Positions 41,827-50,304 are shown, counted from the first letter of the stretch. The stretch is DNA of 64,000 nucleotides from Ardenticatenaceae bacterium (GCA_020634565.1 JACKBN010000001.1:793131-857130), one strand, 5' to 3'. The notes: generated by a model not told the origin, from the sequence alone. Program-made: numbers and translations.

Positions 41827-42096
41827 ATGAAACATCAAACCGCAAAACAAAATGTTCCCCACAGCGCCCTGCACATTTGGGTAATGACCTTTATCTGCAT
41901 GGGACTAATTCTTTTAGCCGCCACCACCGCCGCGCGCCTGCCCTATTATTGGGCGACTGGCGATATTCTGCGGCTGGCTGGCACCATTCTCTTTAATCTT
42001 CTCGCTTTGCTTGGCCTGGCCGATAACGTACACACGCACATTTTATTCTGGCAAAACCAGCAGGCAAACCAGCCAGAAATTGCGGTTCAAAGCTGA
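41827..42096 (+). CDS. Small two-helix membrane protein
   Basis: The 89-aa product has helix one (ALHIWVMTFICMGLILLAAT) and helix two (LAGTILFNLLALLGLADNVH) with a hydrophilic tail. ATG at 41827 has GGAG about 9 bases upstream; a longer frame from 41749 adds residues without support. The family is unknown to me. It may belong with the cupredoxin and DUF6220-like genes upstream. Transcription probably ends in the AT-rich spacer before the convergent oxidase gene. Confidence 0.6.
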   Translation: MKHQTAKQNVPHSALHIWVMTFICMGLILLAATTAARLPYYWATGDILRLAGTILFNLLALLGLADNVHTHILFWQNQQANQPEIAVQS

Positions 42097-42154
42097 GTTT
42101 AGCCAACCAAACAAGCATTTTTGTGGCCACACTGTTCATTGAATGGTGTGGCTT

Positions 42155-43093
42155 TTATTTTTCCAGGGCCAACTGCACAACCTCGGCAGCGCAGCCCCAG
42201 GCCAGGGTATGACCAATGGAGCCGTGGCCGTAGTTGTGAATAATGGTGCCCTCCCCTATTTCCTCCAATTCCAAACGCACTTCTAGCCGTCCTGGCCGCA
42301 AGCCCACGCGATGGTCCAAAATCTTGGCGTCTTTCAGGGCCGGCTGGAGCGCCAGGCAGCGCCGCCAAATATCTTCGGCCAACGCAGGGTCGGGGGCCAG
42401 CCGCCAATCGCCCCGCTGCTTGCTGCCGCCCAAAATGACATCATTGCGGCGCGGCACGATGTAGGTGCTGTACACCTCGGCATCCAGGTGCACAATCTCA
42501 TCTGGTAATCCAGCTGGCTTGCTGGCGCGAATAATTTGGCCGCGGATGGGGGTAACGGCCGTATCGCCAACCAATTCTCCCGCCCACACGCCCGTACAGT
42601 TCACCACCAGGCCAAACTGAGCGGCCAACTCGGCCAGATCAGTCACCTCGCGCTGCACAATTTGCCCGCCGTTGGCCGTAAACTGGCGCAGCAAGTAAGG
42701 CATGTACGTAGGCGTGTCAATGGCTGGGACGACAGTGCGATAGCCGTGCAGGTCAGGTGGGTAATGAACGGCTTCCCATGCATCCATCATTTCCAGCCAG
42801 TCTGGTGGGGCAAACGGTTTTGGGGCCAGATCGATGGCTGGTTTAAGCGAGACGCCGGATTCGGGAACGGCCGTTAACCGCAAAAACTCAGCATAACTTA
42901 CCGCCGCCCACGGCCGCACCCGCGCCGCCGGTTTTGCCCCGTCCGGGTACCAAAACGCCGCTGCTACATCAGACGTGGTGTGCGGCGGCAGCTCCCGGGC
43001 CAACAATGTCACGGCAAAACCAGCTTCCAACAGCTTCAATCCACTCGCCAACCCAGACACCCCACCACCCACAACAGCTATTTGCTTTTTCAT
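42155..43093 (-). CDS. FAD-dependent D-amino-acid oxidase-like protein
   Basis: The 312-aa flavoprotein starts with the Rossmann motif VVGGGVSGLASGLKLLEAG. It has the DAAO-family segments TSDVAAAFWYPDGAKP, LVVNCTGVWAGEL, VGLRPGRLEVRLELEE and, at the C-terminus, IIHNYGHGSIGHTLAWGCA, which binds FAD. The enzyme would oxidatively deaminate a D-amino acid (or D-aspartate), releasing ammonia and hydrogen peroxide. ATG at 43093 fits the family start; 43102 is possible. The gene is monocistronic between a convergent small gene and a divergent phosphatase gene. Confidence 0.87.
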   Translation of the reverse strand: MKKQIAVVGGGVSGLASGLKLLEAGFAVTLLARELPPHTTSDVAAAFWYPDGAKPAARVRPWAAVSYAEFLRLTAVPESGVSLKPAIDLAPKPFAPPDWLEMMDAWEAVHYPPDLHGYRTVVPAIDTPTYMPYLLRQFTANGGQIVQREVTDLAELAAQFGLVVNCTGVWAGELVGDTAVTPIRGQIIRASKPAGLPDEIVHLDAEVYSTYIVPRRNDVILGGSKQRGDWRLAPDPALAEDIWRRCLALQPALKDAKILDHRVGLRPGRLEVRLELEEIGEGTIIHNYGHGSIGHTLAWGCAAEVVQLALEK

Positions 43094-43109
43094 GGCCTTC
43101 ATTTCCTTT

Positions 43110-43176
43110 TAAAAAGCGGAACACAAAGTTACACAGAGGAAAAATCTGTGTAATCTGCGAAATCTGTGGTTTTCAC
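43110..43176. repeat. ACACAGAG/CTGTGTAATCTGCGAA palindromic element
   Basis: GCGGAACACAAAGTTACACA and the opposed ATCTGTGTAATCTGCG are a shorter member of the CACAGAG/CGCAGATT repeat family, located in the divergent promoter region. Confidence 0.55.
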
Positions 43177-43208
43177 CTTGCAGTTTCCCGAATTATAGCC
43201 ATCTCGGT

Positions 43209-43214
43209 TATAAT
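43209..43214 (+). promoter_or_regulatory. -10 element predicting a leaderless mRNA
   Basis: TATAAT ends 9 bases before the ATG of the SpoIIE-like gene. Transcription should start at or next to the start codon, and no ribosome site is present. Confidence 0.45.
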
Positions 43215-43223
43215 GCAGCCATC

Positions 43224-43937
43224 ATGGAAGTACAGTTTGCGGTAGCCAAAATTGGCAAATATGCCACCAGTGAAAGTGGCGATACGCTGGAGATGATCGA
43301 ACGGCCGCACGGCGGGCTCTCGTTTGTGCTGGTAGATGGCCAGCGCAGCGGCAAATCAGCTAAGGCAATTAGCAACCTGGTGGCGCGCAAAGCGATCCAG
43401 CTGCTCAGCGAAGGCGTGCGGGATGGCGCGGCTGCTCGTGCTGCACACGACTACCTCTACACCTATCGCGGCGGCAAAGTGAGCGCCACGCTCAACATGC
43501 TTTCCGTAGACATGGAAACGAAAACGTTTGTCATTTCACGCAATAACGAATCTCCCGTCATTGTCTACACAGCGCAAGAAGGGCTTTATCTGCTGGATGA
43601 GCCGTCTCGCTGCGTCGGCGTGCATCGCAATACCAAACCAGTCATTACCGAACTACCCATTCAGCTGGGTACCATCCTGGTGGTATTTACCGATGGCCTG
43701 CGCCATGCGGGCAGTTTAAGCGGCAATGGCAGCTATGATCCCGTTGCCGCCACTCAGCAGATGATTTGCGAGGAGGGCGTCACCGAAGCCCGTCCTTTAG
43801 CTGATAAACTACTCGCTGAGGCAAATGAGATGGATAACGGCCGTCCGCGCGACGACATCAGTGTGCTGGTGGTTTCTGTACAGCCTACCAGACAAAAAGA
43901 CGATGTGCGCCGCATGGATGTCTCATTACCAATATGA
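43224..43937 (+). CDS. SpoIIE/PP2C-type serine phosphatase
   Basis: The 237-aa single-domain protein has the SpoIIE-type pattern: FVLVDGQRSGKSAKAISNLV (first metal-binding Asp), a central strand set with TLNMLSVDMETKTFVISRNN, LVVFTDGLRHAG (second metal-binding Asp) and a C-terminal NGRPRDDISVLVV with the final acidic pair. Such phosphatases dephosphorylate anti-anti-sigma factors or related serine phosphoproteins using Mn2+. No sensor domain is fused, so a separate regulator must control it. A perfect -10 lies next to the start codon, suggesting leaderless translation. Confidence 0.88.
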   Translation: MEVQFAVAKIGKYATSESGDTLEMIERPHGGLSFVLVDGQRSGKSAKAISNLVARKAIQLLSEGVRDGAAARAAHDYLYTYRGGKVSATLNMLSVDMETKTFVISRNNESPVIVYTAQEGLYLLDEPSRCVGVHRNTKPVITELPIQLGTILVVFTDGLRHAGSLSGNGSYDPVAATQQMICEEGVTEARPLADKLLAEANEMDNGRPRDDISVLVVSVQPTRQKDDVRRMDVSLPI

Positions 43938-43970
43938 CTTGCGTCAAAATGTATGATGATTAGGAATTTT

Positions 43971-44345
43971 ATGCCTGATCCAGACTCAGTTGACAGTAAG
44001 CCGCTTCGCATCGCTGTGGTGGGGCCTTGCTCCTCGGGCAAAAGCACCCTCACCAAAGTGCTCAAAGCCGCTGGCTATGAAGCAAGACACCCCGCCCAGG
44101 AACATTCCTTTGTGCCCAACATGTGGCAGCGCCTCACCCAACCCGACCTGCTCATCTACCTGGATGTGGATTACGCCAATGCCCGCGCCCGCCGCCCTCA
44201 CATCGACGGTGGTCCGCAGCGGCTAGCCCAGCAACACTTTTTGCTGCGTCACGCCCGCGAAAACTGCGACTTTTATTTGGATACCAGTGGTTTGAGTGCG
44301 GGGGAGGTGGAAACGGCCGTTCTCACCTTCCTCGCCGATTTATAA
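43971..44345 (+). CDS. Small P-loop NTPase
   Basis: The 124-aa product has a Walker A GPCSSGKST at residues 18-26 and a Walker B-like DLLIYLDVDYANAR. It lacks the rest of a nucleoside kinase fold, so it is short for that class. The pattern suggests a nucleotide-binding switch or a reduced adenylate-kinase-like enzyme; the substrate is unclear. ATG at 43971 has AGGA about 6 bases upstream. It follows the phosphatase gene by 33 bases and overlaps the convergent acetyltransferase gene by 23 bases at the 3' end. Confidence 0.7.
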   Translation: MPDPDSVDSKPLRIAVVGPCSSGKSTLTKVLKAAGYEARHPAQEHSFVPNMWQRLTQPDLLIYLDVDYANARARRPHIDGGPQRLAQQHFLLRHARENCDFYLDTSGLSAGEVETAVLTFLADL

Positions 44346-44865
44346 GACGCTCTAAATTGTTCCAGCCGTAAAGCCATTCGATTGTTTGAAAGCCCTCCCA
44401 GGTGTACGGCCGTTCCTCCACCAATTCCGCCCCCAATTGCTCATAAAAAACGGTGTTTGGATTGATCTTCAGCACCCCCACCAACATCGTACCCATGTCT
44501 TGCTTTTGGTAAAAAGTTGCCCCGCGCTGCACCAGCAAGCGGCCTATGCCCTGTCGCTGCCAGGCTGGATCCACCATCAGTACCCGCAGTTCGCTGGCAA
44601 AATCAGGATGGCGGCTGCCCTCGCTCCACATACCGTATCCAATCACCAAACCAGCCTCATTTTCAGCCACCAGCAGCAGAAATTCCTGGCTGCTTTCGTT
44701 TTCAATCAGCGTTTCGCGCCAGTTGCGGCGGCTTTCCTCCACCGGAAAATCCAGACACTTTTCTGGTACCAGCCCGCTAAATACGGCCCGCTGGGCTGTT
44801 ACCAAAATCTCTGCCATTCTTTGCGCATCGTTTGGTACGGCGCTTCGTATCCAAAACTTGTCCAT
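44323..44865 (-). CDS. GNAT-family N-acetyltransferase
   Basis: The 180-aa protein has the GNAT core: an IRSAVPNDAQRMAEILVTA start, motif A LRVLMVDPAWQRQGIGRLLVQ with the acetyl-CoA loop Q-R-Q-G-I-G, and motif B around NPNTVFYEQLGAELVEERPY. It would acetylate a small amine or peptide N-terminus; the acceptor cannot be read. ATG at 44865 is used since AGAGG lies at usual spacing upstream and the homology starts there. The gene converges on and overlaps the P-loop gene. Confidence 0.85.
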   Translation of the reverse strand: MDKFWIRSAVPNDAQRMAEILVTAQRAVFSGLVPEKCLDFPVEESRRNWRETLIENESSQEFLLLVAENEAGLVIGYGMWSEGSRHPDFASELRVLMVDPAWQRQGIGRLLVQRGATFYQKQDMGTMLVGVLKINPNTVFYEQLGAELVEERPYTWEGFQTIEWLYGWNNLERLINRRGR

Positions 44866-44970
44866 TCTCGCCATCCTCTTCTGAAACGGTTTGCCGCTAC
44901 ACATTGTACCTGAGCTTGCCAATCGTCAGCCAAGCGTAGGCGAGTAACCTTAGCCCCACCCGCCGCCCCC

Positions 44971-44979
44971 TGCTACAAT
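44971..44979 (+). promoter_or_regulatory. Extended -10 predicting a leaderless mRNA
   Basis: TGCTACAAT (TG-n plus TACAAT) ends 7 bases before the ATG of the glycosyltransferase gene. No ribosome site is present. Confidence 0.45.
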
Positions 44980-44986
44980 CCCGCTC

Positions 44987-46111
44987 ATGATTTATGTGGA
45001 TATTTCTGCGGCCGTTCATGCCCGCGCCGGTTTGGGACGGTACAGTGAAAAGCTAGCCCAGGCGCTCATCGAAGCCCAGCCCGAGCGATTTGGCCTTTTT
45101 TATAACCGGGGCAAAGACGGCCGTTTCCCACCATCCCTACCCACCAACATCCCGCAAAAATCGGTGCAGTGGGGCTATAAGCCGTGGCGCATGGCCATAC
45201 TGCTGGGACAGTGGGGGCATCTTGGCTTCAACCGACTCGTGCCCGATGCCGAGCTGTTTCACAGCACAGAACATCTGCTGCTGCCCCTGCGTGGCGTGCC
45301 TACCGTCATCACCATCCACGACCTGATTCCGCAGCTTTTTCCCGCCTACCACAAAAAGCTCAATTACTGGTACCTCAACCTGGCGATGCCGCTTTACTGC
45401 CGCCGCGCCGACGCCATCGTCGCTGTTTCGCAGGCAACCCGGCAGGACATCGTCACGCAATTTGGCATCGATCCGGCTAAGATTCATGTTGTGCACGAGG
45501 CACCGGCTTCCCATTTTCGACCTGTGTCCCCGGCCAGGGTAACCCAAGTGAAACAGACATATGCTTTACCCGACCGGTACCTTGTTCACCTCAGTACCAT
45601 CGAGCCGCGAAAGAATCTGAATCGTCTGCTCGATGTCCTCAAATCCCTTCGCTCTTTCTTCCCAAACCTCTCCCTCGTCCTGGCTGGGGGCAAGGGTTGG
45701 CTCTACGACGACTTTTTCGCCAAAATTGAAGCCGACGGTTTACAAGATGCCGTTCAGGTATTAGGCTGGGTGCCGGATGAGGATTTGCCCGCTGTTCTGG
45801 CTGGAGCTGCCTTGGGCGTGCAACCTAGTTTGTACGAAGGTTTTGGCCTGCCCATTTTGGAGCAGATGGCTTCGGGGCAAGTTGTTGCTGCCAGCAATGC
45901 CAGCAGCCATCCAGAAGTCGGCGGCGACGCGGCCGCTTATTTTGACCCAACAGATGTGGAAGAGATGACGGCCGTTATTCACCGCCTGCTTACCGACAAA
46001 GAAGAATACACGCACCGCCAGCAGCTCGGCCTGGAACACGTAAAGCAGTTCAGCTGGGCCTGCGCGGCGCAAGAAACTATTGCCATTTATGACCAACTAC
46101 TCAAGAACTGA
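44987..46111 (+). CDS. GT4-family glycosyltransferase
   Basis: The 374-aa GT-B enzyme has an acceptor-side loop HARAGLGRYSEKLA, VITIHDLIPQLFP with the catalytic-site Asp, ADAIVAVSQATRQDI, LVHLSTIEPRKNLNRLLDV and a nucleotide-sugar-binding EGFGLPILEQMASGQVVAASN with the conserved E-x7-E. Such enzymes use an NDP-sugar, often mannose or glucose, to extend cell-surface polysaccharides or glycolipids. It overlaps the start of the DUF2723 membrane protein, pointing to a shared role in glycosylation. Confidence 0.92.
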   Translation: MIYVDISAAVHARAGLGRYSEKLAQALIEAQPERFGLFYNRGKDGRFPPSLPTNIPQKSVQWGYKPWRMAILLGQWGHLGFNRLVPDAELFHSTEHLLLPLRGVPTVITIHDLIPQLFPAYHKKLNYWYLNLAMPLYCRRADAIVAVSQATRQDIVTQFGIDPAKIHVVHEAPASHFRPVSPARVTQVKQTYALPDRYLVHLSTIEPRKNLNRLLDVLKSLRSFFPNLSLVLAGGKGWLYDDFFAKIEADGLQDAVQVLGWVPDEDLPAVLAGAALGVQPSLYEGFGLPILEQMASGQVVAASNASSHPEVGGDAAAYFDPTDVEEMTAVIHRLLTDKEEYTHRQQLGLEHVKQFSWACAAQETIAIYDQLLKN

Positions 46112-48650
46112 TTTCAACGCAGAGCCACGAAGGCGCGGAGAAAAAATCAGCGTTTATCTGCGTTCATCTGCGTCCCTTTCCCTGCTTTTACTGCCACTTC
46201 TCTACATTCTCACGCTGGCGCAGTCGCCGGTGCTGGGCGACCCCAGCGAGTACACCTTCGTGGCCAACATGCTGGGCATTGCTCACCCGCCTGGCTATGC
46301 GTTTATCACCCTGTTGGGCAAACTTTTTCAAACCATTATTCCCATTGGCACCGTAGCTTGGCGGATGCATTTGCTAGCGGCCGTTTCTGCGTCGGTTGGC
46401 GCCTGGTTTGTCTTCGGCATCATTTCTACGATTGCGAAAAAAGTTGAACTTCTTGAAGAAGTTCAACTTTTGGGGACGATGGCAGCTTTGTTTGGGGCGC
46501 TTTTGGTGGGAACGGCCGTTAACCATTGGCAGCACGGCATTCACGCCAACCCACACATTCTCACCGCCACTTTCTTTGCCGCAAACTTGTACTTTCTTAC
46601 CCGCTGGTGGGCGGAAAATGACAAGGTGACAAGGTGGCAAGGTGACAAGGTGAAAAACAGTCACCATCTCACCCGGTCACCCCGTCACCCCATCACCTTG
46701 TCACAGAAATGGCTCTATGCCTTTTGCCTTTCCGCGGGACTAGGCGTCACGCACCACCCACTTACCGTTTTTGGCTTTCCCGCCTACGCGATTTTTATTG
46801 TGTGGATACGGCCGTCTCTTCTCAAAGAGTGGCGCACGCTGCTCAAAATGGTCGGTTTTGCCCTGCTGGGACTGTCCGTCTGGCTTTACTTCCCCATCCG
46901 CAGCCCGATGGATCCCGGCTTTGGCCCCACCACCATGAACACGCTCAATGGCTTTCTGGATCACGTCCTCGCGCGCGGCCTCAGCGACACGTTGCCCTAC
47001 GTCAATCTGGCGGACCAACCCAACCGCGCCCGCGTCTTCTGGAGCCTGCTGCGCCTGCAATTTACCTGGCCAGTTATTTTGTTGGCAGCATTTGGCCTGC
47101 TCTGGCCAATTTTTGGCAAGGTGACAAGGAGACAAGGTGACAAGATGACACCCGGTCACCCGGTCACCCGGTCACCCCTTCACCCGGTCATCCTCTACGC
47201 CCTCACTTTTCTCACCATCTACGCCTTCGTCATCAGCCTGCGCGCGCAAGACAGCATGGCATACCTGATTGGCCCATTTTTGATTGTGGGATTGTTTGCT
47301 GGGCTAGGCCTGCTCTGGCTGTTGCAATTGGGAACGCGAATGAATGCAGATAAACGCGGAATTCGCTTTTCTCTGCGCCTCCGCGTCTTTGCGTTAGCTT
47401 TTTTCTTTATTGTCGGGCCGATTTGGCAGCTTTGGCAGAATGGCCCGCGCATTTCGCTGCGCGATTACAACGAGGGTGCAGAAGTCATCAAAGCGGTTGA
47501 ACATTGGGCGGAGGGGCAGGAAACCGGAGCCGTTCTGCTCAGCGATTGGGAGCGGATGACGCCGCTCTGGTACGAGCGTTATGTAAATAACAATTGGCCA
47601 GAGACGGCCGTTGTTACACCACGGTTAGTACCTGCGGGCACAGCCAATCCGTGGCTGGACGCCATTTTTGCGAATTTACCAGCAGAGCCAGTTTATTTGA
47701 GCAACTATCGTCCTGGGCCGCTGCTGGGAACCGAATTTCGGTTACGGCCGTCTGGCATCTTCTACCAAGTTGTGGAACCGGGCGAAACATCTTTGCCTAA
47801 GGGAATGACAGAAGTAACGGCCGTTGCTCAAGAGATCGAAGTTGTGGCTTACGACCTGCCCGAACACCACGTCACTGCTGGCGATTTTGTGCCGCTCACC
47901 CTAGCCATGCGGGCACCAACCGTTACCGCAGACTATTACGTTCCCGTCCTCTACGTCGGTGACATCCGCTACGAATTCACCACCGACAGCCACCTCATTA
48001 CCCCACGCTGGTGGGAAGGCGAGGTAATCGTAGAGCGGTTTGATTTTGCCCTGCCACACGATTTGCCCAGCGGTACGTATCCGCTCCGGCTCAACGTGAA
48101 AAACCTTAGTCAAGATGAAGAAATCCCGCTCGATTTAGATTTAGGGCCGCTCAGCGTCACCGCAGCAGAAAATCCTCCTGCCACCGACGAACTGCTGGCG
48201 AACTTCCGGCAGCGGGTGGGACTGGTAAGCGCCTCGGCCCGGGCCAATGGCACCCGCCTCGCAGCACCTTGGACACCTGAAAACGTGATCACCGTCCAGC
48301 CCGGCGAGATTGTGAATGTGACGCTAGAATGGGAAGCGTTGGCCAAAGCCGAAGAAAGCTACACGGTTTTTGTCCACCTCATTGATGGCAACAACGTCCC
48401 CTACGTTTTTCTGGATTACACGCCGCTGGGCGGCTCTGCCCCCACCCATTTATGGATTCCCAAATGGCTCCCCGGCCAGCATTACACCGACCCATATCGC
48501 CTGCCAATCCCGGCAGAGCTAGCGCCGGGCACTTACTACATCGAAGTGGGACTGTATGAAATGGTCAGCGGCCGTCGATTGCACATCTCTGATCAGGAAG
48601 GCAATCTGAACGGCGACCGCTACATTTTAGGACCAATAACCGTCCAGTAG
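46089..48650 (+). CDS. DUF2723-type membrane glycosyltransferase-like protein, repeat-invaded
   Basis: The 853-aa product begins with the DUF2723/TMEM260 pattern: a helix with QSPVLGDPSEYTFVANMLGIAHPPGYAFIT, NHWQHGIHANPHILTA and about ten membrane helices to residue ~450. An exported C-terminal region with beta-sandwich character follows. The family relates to protein O-mannosyltransferases. At least five repeats lie in frame: 46112-46185, 46439-46471, 46619-46704, 47118-47191 and 47331-47400, all in N-terminal or loop positions. ATG at 46089 overlaps the glycosyltransferase gene; the true start may be later. Confidence 0.82.
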   Translation: MTNYSRTDFNAEPRRRGEKISVYLRSSASLSLLLLPLLYILTLAQSPVLGDPSEYTFVANMLGIAHPPGYAFITLLGKLFQTIIPIGTVAWRMHLLAAVSASVGAWFVFGIISTIAKKVELLEEVQLLGTMAALFGALLVGTAVNHWQHGIHANPHILTATFFAANLYFLTRWWAENDKVTRWQGDKVKNSHHLTRSPRHPITLSQKWLYAFCLSAGLGVTHHPLTVFGFPAYAIFIVWIRPSLLKEWRTLLKMVGFALLGLSVWLYFPIRSPMDPGFGPTTMNTLNGFLDHVLARGLSDTLPYVNLADQPNRARVFWSLLRLQFTWPVILLAAFGLLWPIFGKVTRRQGDKMTPGHPVTRSPLHPVILYALTFLTIYAFVISLRAQDSMAYLIGPFLIVGLFAGLGLLWLLQLGTRMNADKRGIRFSLRLRVFALAFFFIVGPIWQLWQNGPRISLRDYNEGAEVIKAVEHWAEGQETGAVLLSDWERMTPLWYERYVNNNWPETAVVTPRLVPAGTANPWLDAIFANLPAEPVYLSNYRPGPLLGTEFRLRPSGIFYQVVEPGETSLPKGMTEVTAVAQEIEVVAYDLPEHHVTAGDFVPLTLAMRAPTVTADYYVPVLYVGDIRYEFTTDSHLITPRWWEGEVIVERFDFALPHDLPSGTYPLRLNVKNLSQDEEIPLDLDLGPLSVTAAENPPATDELLANFRQRVGLVSASARANGTRLAAPWTPENVITVQPGEIVNVTLEWEALAKAEESYTVFVHLIDGNNVPYVFLDYTPLGGSAPTHLWIPKWLPGQHYTDPYRLPIPAELAPGTYYIEVGLYEMVSGRRLHISDQEGNLNGDRYILGPITVQ
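46112..46185. repeat. CGCAGA/CTGCG element at the start of the DUF2723 gene
   Basis: ACGCAGAGCCACGAAGGCGC and the opposed TTTATCTGCGTTCATCTGCG form a member of the CACAGAG/CGCAGATT family and encode the N-terminal NAEPRRRGEKISVYLRSSA. Confidence 0.6.
46439..46471. repeat. 33-bp perfect palindrome inside the DUF2723 gene
   Basis: AAAAGTTGAACTTCTT and its reverse complement flank a single G. The insert encodes KKVELLEEVQLL between two membrane helices and keeps the frame. Confidence 0.75.
46619..46704. repeat. GACAAGGT tandem units inside the DUF2723 gene, site 1
   Basis: 8-bp GACAAGGT units followed by opposed CACCCGGTCACCCCGTCAC units, encoding DKVTRWQGDKVKNSHHLTRS in a loop. Confidence 0.8.
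47118..47191. repeat. GACAAGGT tandem units inside the DUF2723 gene, site 2
   Basis: AAGGTGACAAGGAGACAAGG followed by repeated ACCCGGTC units. It encodes KVTRRQGDKMTPGHPVTRS, closely similar to the linker of the BTAD-STAND regulators. Confidence 0.8.
47331..47400. repeat. GCAGATAAACGCGG/CTCTGCGCC element inside the DUF2723 gene
   Basis: ATGCAGATAAACGCGGAATT and the opposed CTCTGCGCCTCCGCGTCTTT encode TRMNADKRGIRFSLRLRVFA between membrane helices; a third repeat class in the same gene. Confidence 0.6.
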
Positions 48651-48697
48651 CCGCAGTTTCTTACTGCGCTTTTTACGCGGAAAGAATCCGCGGCTAC
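48647..48697. repeat. GTAGCCGC hairpin between convergent genes
   Basis: GTAGCCGC (48647-48654) and GCGGCTAC (48690-48697) close a structure with inner CGCAG and TACGCGGA segments. It overlaps both stop regions and probably serves as a bidirectional terminator. Confidence 0.5.
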
Positions 48698-50304
48698 GAG
48701 AAAGTACGGTGCTTAAACTCGCCCCCCACAATTGTGCCGCTAATTTCTACCTCTAGCAGTTCATCCCCAGGAATATTGAAAATGTCACGCCCAAAGATGG
48801 TGAAATCGGCCAGCTTGCCGGGAGCGATGCTGCCTTGTGTAGCTTCTTGCCCGCTGGTGATCGCGGCAGCAGTGGTAAAGGCGTGGATGGTCTCAGCCAT
48901 CGTTAGTTTTTGTTCGGGATGCCAGCCATCAGGCCCGGGACTGCCATCGGCGCGGCGGCGGGTAACGGCCGCATGAATGCCCAGCAGCGGGTCAATCTTC
49001 TCAATCGGCGCGTCGGAGCCAAAAACAACGGTGGCCCCGCTGTTGAGCATGGTGCGGAAAGCATAACTATCTTTGGTGCGGTTGCCCCAATGGCGATCGG
49101 CCGTTTCCATGTCTGAGGTGGCGTGAATGGGCTGCATGGAGGCGATGACGTTCAGCTGCGCCAGCCGAGCCTGGTCTGCGGGGTGGATGAGCTGCACATG
49201 CTCAATGCGATGGCGCAGTAGAGATTGTCCTCGACCGGCCTCTTCCCGGCGCACGGCTTCATACACGTCCAACACATCGTGGTTGGCCTTGTCACCGATG
49301 GCATGCACGGTCACGCTAAGCCCGTGGGCGCTGGCCGCGCTGGCTTTATCCAGCATCTCTTCTTTATCCGTCACGACAATGCCGTAGTTGTCTGGTTCGC
49401 CTTCGTAGGGGGCAATCATGGCGGCGGTGCGCGGCCCCAGCGCGCCATCGGCGAAAATCTTGACGCCGCCGATACGCAGCCATTCGTCGCCAAAACCGCT
49501 GCGCAACCCTACGCCGATGGCGTAGTCCAATCGGTAAACGGGCACGTTTTTCACCACGCGCAGCCCCAGTTCGCCATTTTGATGCAGGGTTTGCAGGGCA
49601 ATGAAGCAGGAACGGCCGTCAAAATCATGCAGCCCGGTTAGCCCTGCGCGCCAGCAATATGCCTGGGCTTCGCGCATGGCGTCGGCAATCTGGGCTGTGG
49701 TGGCGTTGGGAATATGGCGGACCACTAAGTCAATGGCGTCCTCGAATAGAATACCGGTGGGACGGCCGTTTTCATCTCGCTGTATCTGGCCACCGGGCGG
49801 ATCGGCCGTTTGGGCATCAAGGCGGGCAATTTGCAGCGCCCGGCTGTTCACCCAGGCGGCGTGCCCGCTGTGGTCGCGCAGGCAAATGGGGATGTCGCGG
49901 GAAAGCGCATCCAGGTGGGCAGCCCTAGGGAAGTTGGTTTGCCCCCAATCGTTGACGCGCCAGCCTCGGCCTTGTAACCAGTAATCAGCAGACGGTATAT
50001 CAGTCGGTAATTTTTCTTTGATTCGGTCGAGGGCTTCGTCAAGAGTTTTGGTGCCGCGCAGATCAACGCGCTGGAGGCTAAGGGCAAAATTTTGGAAGTG
50101 AACGTGGGCGTCCACCAGGCCGGGCGTGAGGCAACGGCCGTTTAGATTCACCAATTCTCCACCCGCAGCCAACAAAGGTTTGATTTCGTCATCAGAACCG
50201 ACAGCCAACAGTTTGCCATCACGAATGGCAACGGCCGTTGCCGTGGGTTGTTGGGGGTTCATGGTGTGAATACGGCCGTTGTGCAAAATCATTGTCGCAG
50301 ACAT
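48694..50304 (-). CDS. YtcJ-like amidohydrolase
   Basis: The 536-aa metal-dependent hydrolase of the amidohydrolase superfamily has the beta-sandwich start ILHNGRIHTMNP, metal-binding LTPGLVDAHVHFQ, then LRDHSGHAAWVNSRAL, SVTVHAIGDKANHDVLD, LRHRIEHVQLIHPADQARL and FGSDAPIEKIDPLLGIHAAV (catalytic Asp). The closing APGKLADFTIFGRDIFN is typical of the YtcJ/NfdA group. The natural substrate is not evident; some relatives hydrolyse N-substituted formamides. ATG at 50304 follows AGGA at usual distance. It converges on the DUF2723 gene. Confidence 0.9.
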   Translation of the reverse strand: MSATMILHNGRIHTMNPQQPTATAVAIRDGKLLAVGSDDEIKPLLAAGGELVNLNGRCLTPGLVDAHVHFQNFALSLQRVDLRGTKTLDEALDRIKEKLPTDIPSADYWLQGRGWRVNDWGQTNFPRAAHLDALSRDIPICLRDHSGHAAWVNSRALQIARLDAQTADPPGGQIQRDENGRPTGILFEDAIDLVVRHIPNATTAQIADAMREAQAYCWRAGLTGLHDFDGRSCFIALQTLHQNGELGLRVVKNVPVYRLDYAIGVGLRSGFGDEWLRIGGVKIFADGALGPRTAAMIAPYEGEPDNYGIVVTDKEEMLDKASAASAHGLSVTVHAIGDKANHDVLDVYEAVRREEAGRGQSLLRHRIEHVQLIHPADQARLAQLNVIASMQPIHATSDMETADRHWGNRTKDSYAFRTMLNSGATVVFGSDAPIEKIDPLLGIHAAVTRRRADGSPGPDGWHPEQKLTMAETIHAFTTAAAITSGQEATQGSIAPGKLADFTIFGRDIFNIPGDELLEVEISGTIVGGEFKHRTFS

